Source: Gigaspora rosea (taxonomy: Eukaryota > Glomeromycota > Glomeromycetes > Diversisporales > Gigasporaceae). Taken from it: DNA of 64,000 bases. Shown in pieces: positions 58,826 to 64,000 of the stretch. The stretch is from the NCBI GenBank assembly GCA_003550325.1, contig QKWP01000356.1, forward strand, positions 50,144 to 114,143, given 5' to 3'. The position numbers and the translations under genes are program-made. How positions within the stretch are numbered: the first letter of the stretch is position 1; each line of letters starts with the position of its first letter. The notes under the pieces are model-generated. The model was not told the DNA's origin. It ran no database searches and worked only from the letters and a program-made list of their open reading frames with translations.

Positions 58826-59190
58826 CATACGTTATTCTTGGATTCACAAATATTTCATGTCAATCCTTGAATGACAGGAATCAATAAACGACGCATAACA
58901 TATACACCNAAAATTTATAATGGTCACTGACGAAAAACCAATTGTGAAACAAAAACATGCACTTGCCGAAAAAATAACTCAAAATGTTCGAGGAGGTGTG
59001 GCTACGTTTTGCGTGGCCAATGCAAAAATAAATAACAATACGAATGATGTTTTATCCAAATATGATATAAATATTTTTATAGCACCGATACCAATTTCAA
59101 AGTATAGTATATGTTATTTTTGGATTTACAAATATTTCATGTTAATCCTTGAATGACAGGAATTAATAAACGATGCATAACATATCCACC
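58619..59190 (+). repeat. Duplicated 280-bp block around a single N
   Basis: 58619-58908 and 58910-59189 are near-identical copies separated by the N at 58909. They differ by several substitutions and a 13-base indel (GGTAAACTTCATA only in the first). This is probably a contig join of two haplotypes or paralogues, though a real tandem duplication is possible. Confidence 0.8.
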
Positions 59191-60180
59191 TTGTGCTCAC
59201 AAACTTGTTCTGGCATTAGATGATACAGGTCCTTATTTTGATTTTTAACTAGGTCTTGACATTAAGGATCTTTTTCACTTGAAATTTACCCAAGAAGTCT
59301 CCAAGCCGATGGTTACAAATATTTAAAAGATTTGAGTATAGAGGGTGGGGATGCTCAGTATAATTTATTATCAAACCAAAAAATTCAAATTTAGCTTGTC
59401 AACCCAAATTACCTTGACTAGTACTTAATAGACTGATTTTACAAATTCAAGCCAACGTTTTCATCAACACTCATACGAGTAGAGCTTTTTTTACTTAGCC
59501 TCTAGTACTAAACCATAGTTTCTAAGTGTATGAAAAATAACATATACCAAATTATTAAATACTTAAATGGTAAAGGTAGGTGGCTCAATTTAAAATCGTC
59601 GGCTCACTGCTAACAGGTAAACGACAAACCTTTGCTAATTTTCTACAAACACAAAATCTCAGCTACTTTTATTGATATAAAGAGCCAGGAAGGAGCTAAT
59701 ATTATGTGCACGCTTTCACTCTTATGACACACTGTTCTTGTAGCAATAAAAAAACTTGAACCCTTTTGAATTATCATTTTTATTTTCTATCGTTTAACAA
59801 AAATGATAATACGTACTATTTATATGTAACTTTGTAGTACAATGATCAATCATCTGATCGTTGTCAAAAACTACTATTTACAAGAAAATAAAAAGGATAC
59901 TCCCAAAATTTATGTTAGATAATACGATCTAACCAAAAATTTTTTTTGTTGTATTATTTATGATCGTGCCAGCTTTTTCTTCTAAATAAAAAACGTTATG
60001 CAACTAAATCTCATAAAATACACATATAAACATTATAGAATCTAACCCATATCAGATACTAGCATGAATATATTTTAACATTTCTTATTCAAAATCATTA
60101 AGATCAAGTTGTATAGATATTAGTTAAATATCAAATATTACTTTTTACAAACTGTAGTAACTATACAAATTAAATTATAC
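59191..60180. other. AT-rich part of the hAT element
   Basis: Short coding-like shreds only, none recognised. Confidence 0.3.
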
Positions 60181-60199
60181 ACATAGTTATCTATAGGGA

Positions 60200-60433
60200 T
60201 CTGTTACTTGTTGCAACCGTTATACCTTTTACAACTGCTAAATCTATTACAACCATTACACCTATTACAACCTTTACACCCATTGCAACCATTATATCTA
60301 TTACAACTATTTTATCTATTACAACCGTTATACCTATTATAGCGTTACATATATTACGGCAAAAAATTACAACCTTAGCATAAAAGGTTGCAACCTTTCA
60401 ACTTTGTAAAACCTATTACAGCAGGCAATCTTA
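60200..60433 (-). repeat. Right subterminal array of the hAT element
   Basis: About ten copies of ATTACAACC/ATTACACC words at a spacing of about 15 bases, the inverse of those at the left end. They match the array at 13425-13590. Confidence 0.75.
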
Positions 60434-60441
60434 ATGGTGTA

Positions 60442-60620
60442 ACATAAACCTAAATTTGCATATTTATACAGTTATACTATATATTTAATATATGTATATA
60501 TCTATTTATACTATTATCTCTATAATGTGTTCATGTTAAGAACATTCTGATTGGCTTGCTTATGCATACACACAAATATGAATGTTGTCAAAAAAACTAG
60601 AATTTGTTTGCCTTATGTTG
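60442..60620. other. Spacer between the hAT and the Ty3 LTR
   Basis: AT-rich, without a gene. The five bases before the LTR (TGTTG, 60616-60620) would be the target copy, but the other side is not in the window. Confidence 0.35.
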
Positions 60621-61131
60621 TGTTACAGTACCGGAAGCCTTCTTTAATTCCGATAAAGTAACAATCACACGGCTCCTGAGATCCCTTATTTTGGGCGTGA
60701 AGCGGTGTGCAAGAGGGAAGTATAGTTTCTTTTATATCTATAAGAAACTATACACTTCTCTAAGGCAGTTCGGTATAAAACAACAAGAGATAGTAAACAG
60801 TTTATTAATTTAACAAGAGGGCTATTCCAAGGTGTCTGTTCCTTAGAAATCCCAAGAGTTTATTAGTAATAAGAGAGGAGGATAATAAATATAAAGGCAA
60901 AGATAAAATACAATATCTGGATCTGTCTAAAACTAAGGGAAATAAGGTGGGTTTATATATCTATTGAGCTAAGCGTCGCTAAGCGTCGTTAAGCGTCGCT
61001 AAGCGTCATTGAGTGTCATTGCACATCAATTTCGCATATCACTATTACTAAATACAGTTATTACAAAATTTCCTTATTAAGTTCTAATTTTCAAACTAAT
61101 TTCTACCAAAATTAAAACCTATTCTATAACA
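60621..61131 (-). mobile_element. 3' LTR of a Ty3 element (511 bp)
   Basis: On the minus strand it starts TGTTATAG and ends CTGTAACA, inverted ends as expected of an LTR, and it lies directly behind a polypurine tract. It contains a 10-base tandem repeat (60968-61017) and a hairpin (GAAGTATAGTTTCTT with its inverse, 60717-60758). The partner LTR lies outside the window, so the length is inferred from the ends only. Confidence 0.75.
60968..61017 (+). repeat. GCTAAGCGTC tandem repeat in the LTR
   Basis: Five units of ten bases, the last one degenerate. It lies near the 5' end of the LTR in the element's own direction, where U3 enhancer repeats are usual. Confidence 0.85.
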
Positions 61132-61145
61132 TTTCTCTCCCCTTT
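61132..61145 (-). promoter_or_regulatory. Polypurine tract of the Ty3 element
   Basis: AAAGGGGAGAGAAA on the minus strand ends exactly where the LTR's TGTTATAG begins, the expected priming site for plus-strand synthesis. It overlaps the stop codon of the ORF before it. Confidence 0.75.
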
Positions 61146-61938
61146 AAGAACGAACTCCGTGAGTTCTAATTTGGGGAAGGACTTGAGAAAGTTCGGCATC
61201 AGTTAACCTCGTAATCATTGTATAAGTAATATAGGTTGTTCGAGAGATATTTTCTAGAGGTCGATTAGAGAAAAGCAATTTCATCCGTCTGGCACACTTC
61301 CATGTGTCTCGGGCTCTTCTTTCTCCTTGAGTCTTCTCAATTATTGATTGAATATCTTCATGAGCATCAGGGTACTTGTCTATAAGGTTACCAAGATAAT
61401 AATAAGCTTCGAGCAGCTTAGTCTGGTCTTGTCTGTTTCTAGTTCGAGTTTTAATTCGTTTGAGAATTTTCTGTAATTTCTCTTGATACGTTATTCCAGT
61501 ATATGGAGGGGTAGAGGTCTGAGTTAGAGATCCACAAGGTTGGATAATATCTTGTATAATCTTGCTTAATTTTTCAGGTAATAGAGCAGGAGTGACTTCT
61601 TCTTGATTAGTAATTGGAACTGTTAACGCTTCTTCTTGTATGTCTTCTAGTTCCAAGTTCGGGTTTATTTCTTCTGTGTCATTTACTTCTGGTAAATTAA
61701 TTTCTAACTGCTCTGTGTCTTCTAGAGTGTTCAGAAAATTATTTGAGTCTGGCTCAAGAAAAGAAGTAATTACATTAGTAAGGTCAATAGTCTGAGTGGT
61801 ATCATTATTATCACATAACCATACACATTGTGATGTAATCCACAATGCATAATTTTGGGCGGCATTATCTTGTTTCCATGTCTGAAAGAGGTATTGGAGG
61901 GCTAACAAGGTTTGAGGTTGTAATGTAGGGGTGGTCAT
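61144..61938 (-). CDS. Intact 264-codon ORF between integrase and 3' LTR
   Basis: It starts with ATG 61938, about 95 bases behind the integrase stop, and ends TAA at 61144 within the polypurine tract. The product begins MTTPTLQPQTLLALQYLF, has an acidic, proline-poor middle (residues about 75-120, rich in E, N and L) and a basic helical part (about 150-225, KLQKILKRIKTRTRNR). I see no signal peptide or membrane segment, so it does not look like an envelope protein. Its place is that of the extra ORF some Ty3 elements carry. Unlike pol it has no stop, and it is less AT-rich than the rest of the window. Function unknown; a Gag-like or nucleic-acid-binding role is only a guess. Confidence 0.65.
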   Translation of the reverse strand: MTTPTLQPQTLLALQYLFQTWKQDNAAQNYALWITSQCVWLCDNNDTTQTIDLTNVITSFLEPDSNNFLNTLEDTEQLEINLPEVNDTEEINPNLELEDIQEEALTVPITNQEEVTPALLPEKLSKIIQDIIQPCGSLTQTSTPPYTGITYQEKLQKILKRIKTRTRNRQDQTKLLEAYYYLGNLIDKYPDAHEDIQSIIEKTQGERRARDTWKCARRMKLLFSNRPLENISRTTYITYTMITRLTDAELSQVLPQIRTHGVRS

Positions 61939-62034
61939 TTTTGGGAAAATTCCAAAAGGGGTAGTTGTATAAATACATTTTGAGGTTTTACGAATTAAAT
62001 TGTGTGTTTCATCCTCTTGTAGATTAAATTTCTT

Positions 62035-64000
62035 CTAGAAATTTCCAGGAGAATCAATAACAACTACTGGTTCCCATGTTTGTAGCTCGTGATATTTGGC
62101 AAGACGATCACTATTATAATATTTTTGTAAAATTTTTCCTTCTATTGTCCGTAATTTATAAGCACCATTGTCCAATTTCTCATGGATAAGAAAAGGTCCA
62201 AATCTTTTGTCTTCAAATTTGGCTGAGCGAGAGGCTTCTAGTTCCTTTCTTTGTATCCATACTTTATCACCAATTTCAAATATCTCTATTTGAGTATTAG
62301 CGTCAAAATGGACTTTTTGTTTTTGCTGTGATCGTTCAGTATTTTGCCTGGCCTGATTCTGGTAATTTGGTAATTTCTCTATTAAATCATAAGCACATTG
62401 GAGGATACTTTCTTGTAAGTCTATTTTATTATTAATTTCTACAGGTTCTACGGGGAAAAGTGCTTCGATTGGTAAGGGTAGCATATCTCCCATATATAAG
62501 TTGAAAGGGGTATATTCTGTGGTAGCATGTCTTTTTGTTCTATATGCTAAGAGAATAGCAGGTATATACAAATCCCAATCATCATCTCCTTTCACTTTTG
62601 CAAGTGATTCACACAATGTTCTATTAAATCTTTCTACCATACCATTTGTCTGAGAGTGGTAGAGAGAAGAGAATTTGTGCTTGATAAGAAATTTCTCACA
62701 GAGAATTCTAATTGTTTCACTAATAAAATTGCGACCTTGTTCTGATAAGATGATTTTTGGAGTTCTATGTCTACAGATTATCTCCTCAAAGATAAACCGA
62801 GCAAGCGTACTAGCACTAGCATCTGGAACAGCACGAGCTTCTGGTCATCGTGTTAGGTATTCGGTAGCAACAATAATATATCGATTGTTTTGCTTAGTTA
62901 TAGGCAAAGGGCCTACAAGGTCAATTCCAACACGTTCGAAAGCTCTTCCTATTTGTATAGGGTGTAAAAATTCTTTTCTACGACCTTTTTGTCTTCTTTG
63001 GCATTCCTCACAAGTCTTCACATATTCTTGTATATCTCGATACATTTGATCCCAATAATAACGTTCTGATATTTTATAATACATAGCGTAGGTTCCCAAA
63101 TGTCTAGCAGTGGGGTGCTTATGCATCATATATAATACTGGTTCGACTTCTGTCCCTTTTATAACTCTAAGGGGTCTGTCTGGGTTTCTTTTATTCTTCT
63201 TATAGAGAAGATAATGTCTAATTTCAAAATATTTAGCCTGGGTCATAAGTCGTTTTTGTTCTTGGTTAGTAAATCTATCTGGAAATTGGTCTGTGTCCAA
63301 ATAGTGGTAAAGATTATGATATTGGTCAAGATTCATATAATTTATTAGGTACACTGGTCTGAGTCGGTAGCCGTGAGAGGGCATCAACATTCGAGTGAAT
63401 TCGGCCTGGTTTATGAATAATTCCAAAATTGTATAGTTGGAGCTTCAAGATCCATCTCCCAATTCTTCCTTTGGTTCAGCAGTACGTAACTATTTCAATA
63501 CTGAGTGGTCCGTAACGAGGATGAATTTTGTAGCGCCTAAATATTTATGAAAATGTTCTATGGCCCATACAACTGCAGCACATTCAAGTTCAGTTGCGGC
63601 ATAATTCATTTCTTCTTTTCGCAGACTTTTACTAGTATAGGCAATAGGGTGTTCTTTCCCATATCTATCTAGTTGGCTTAGTGTGGCTCCAAAGCCGTTG
63701 TAAGAAGTATCAGTAGCAAGTATAAATGTCTCTTTAAGGTTGGGGTAGGCTAATATAGGAGCAGTAATGAGTCTAGATGTTAATTCTTCAAAAGCTTTTT
63801 GTTGTTTGTCTTGCCAGTAATAGAGTTCATTCTTTTGCAGAAGAGAATTCAAAGGGTGAGCAATTGATGAAAAGTTTTGAATAAATTGGCGATAGTATCC
63901 TGCAAGTCCAAGAAAAGATCGAAGGGCTGTAAGGTTTTTAGGAGGTTGAATCCGTTGGACAGCTTCTACTTTTTGAGGGTCAGGGGCGATACTGTTAGCA
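62035..64000 (-). pseudogene. Ty3 pol: RT end, RNase H, integrase (damaged, partial)
   Basis: It enters at the window edge on the minus strand with the RT connection (LRSFLGLAGYYRQFI). RNase H follows: ILATDTSYNGFGATLSQ, ATELECAAVVWA and TDH, 63700-63490. A TAG replaces the tryptophan after VLK, and a frameshift follows (63490-63430). The integrase zinc finger has H-H-C-C (KHPTARHLG, CEECQRR; 63120-62990). The core has GIDLVGPLP, then a TGA where LTRWPEAR is expected (62842), then IILSEQGRNF and NGMVERFNRTL. A C-terminal GPF-type module (DKVWIQRKE...FGPFLIHEKL) ends at 62035. The second catalytic aspartate of the core is glutamate. There is no chromodomain. Gag, protease and the rest of RT lie outside. 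This is the least AT-rich and best preserved stretch of the window, so probably the youngest insertion. Confidence 0.9.

Larger units (their letters stand above)
52359..60433 (+). mobile_element. Large hAT transposon (TAAGGTTGC family), 8.1 kb
   Basis: The ends TAAGGTTGC and GCAATCTTA are inverted repeats with one mismatch. The flanks ATAGTGTG (52351-52358) and ATGGTGTA (60434-60441) agree at six of eight. The left 45 bases, through GGCCGTAAGTAATAATTACGG, are nearly identical to those of 11181-13606. Inside are the hAT transposase pseudogene (54967-57163), a second unrecognised coding remnant (58330-58825) and nested repeats. The age of the target copies and the frameshifts say it is no longer active by itself. 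Confidence 0.85.

Noticed and set aside
62675..63049. 124-codon plus-strand ORF
   Set aside because: It is the antisense shadow of the integrase coding strand, and it covers the known IN motifs in reverse.

Overview
The window reads as a very AT-rich eukaryotic, probably fungal, repeat region. Coding remnants have short introns (about 60-80 nt, GT...AG), and the mix of elements (a LINE with RNase H, Ty3, hAT, piggyBac, Harbinger-like and TTAA-flanked DNA elements) together with the low GC content recalls arbuscular mycorrhizal fungi such as Rhizophagus or Gigaspora. That assignment is an inference from memory, not a database match. I found no convincing host gene, tRNA or rRNA. Nearly everything that can be explained is a transposable element or a wreck of one.

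Layout. 1-3.9 kb: a palindromic foldback array, a Harbinger-type MITE, a SINE fragment and a longer poly(A) retroposon. 3.88-5.69 kb: a hAT-like element with a perfect 8-bp target duplication, itself holding a tRNA-like SINE with a 12-bp duplication. 5.8-8.6 kb: a decayed LINE 3' half (RNase H and CCHC-like end). 8.7-10.1 kb: a foldback element made of tandem inverted units. 10.6-13.7 kb: three DNA elements nested in each other. 13.8-23.6 kb: retroposon copies, hAT MITEs, palindromes and a second Harbinger-type MITE. 24.64-29.13 kb: a whole DNA transposon flanked by TTAA, carrying a multi-exon, multiply broken gene with D, D and E/D motifs of a family I cannot name. 31-33 kb: a reverse-strand retroposon and a 655-bp inverted-repeat element. 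33.89-42.21 kb: a large composite bounded by inverted repeats and a 7-bp direct repeat, holding a dead piggyBac-type transposase and a 4-kb palindrome. 42.3-50.7 kb: MITEs and foldbacks. 51.3 kb: a Tc1/mariner-like helix-turn-helix remnant. 52.36-60.43 kb: an 8-kb hAT element with a frameshifted BED/hAT transposase. 60.6-64 kb: one LTR, an intact 264-codon ORF and the damaged pol of a Ty3 element on the minus strand, running off the window edge.

How they relate. Several non-autonomous elements can be paired with a possible autonomous partner here by shared termini: 11181-13606 with the 52.4-60.4 kb hAT, and 42616-43084 with the 24.6-29.1 kb TTAA element. Coding remnants in four different elements share one damage pattern: in-frame TGA or TAG where tryptophan is expected, meaning G-to-A change. 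This fits cytosine deamination or a RIP-like process. Two single N bases mark contig joins flanked by duplicated sequence. All coordinates and repeat boundaries were read by eye.
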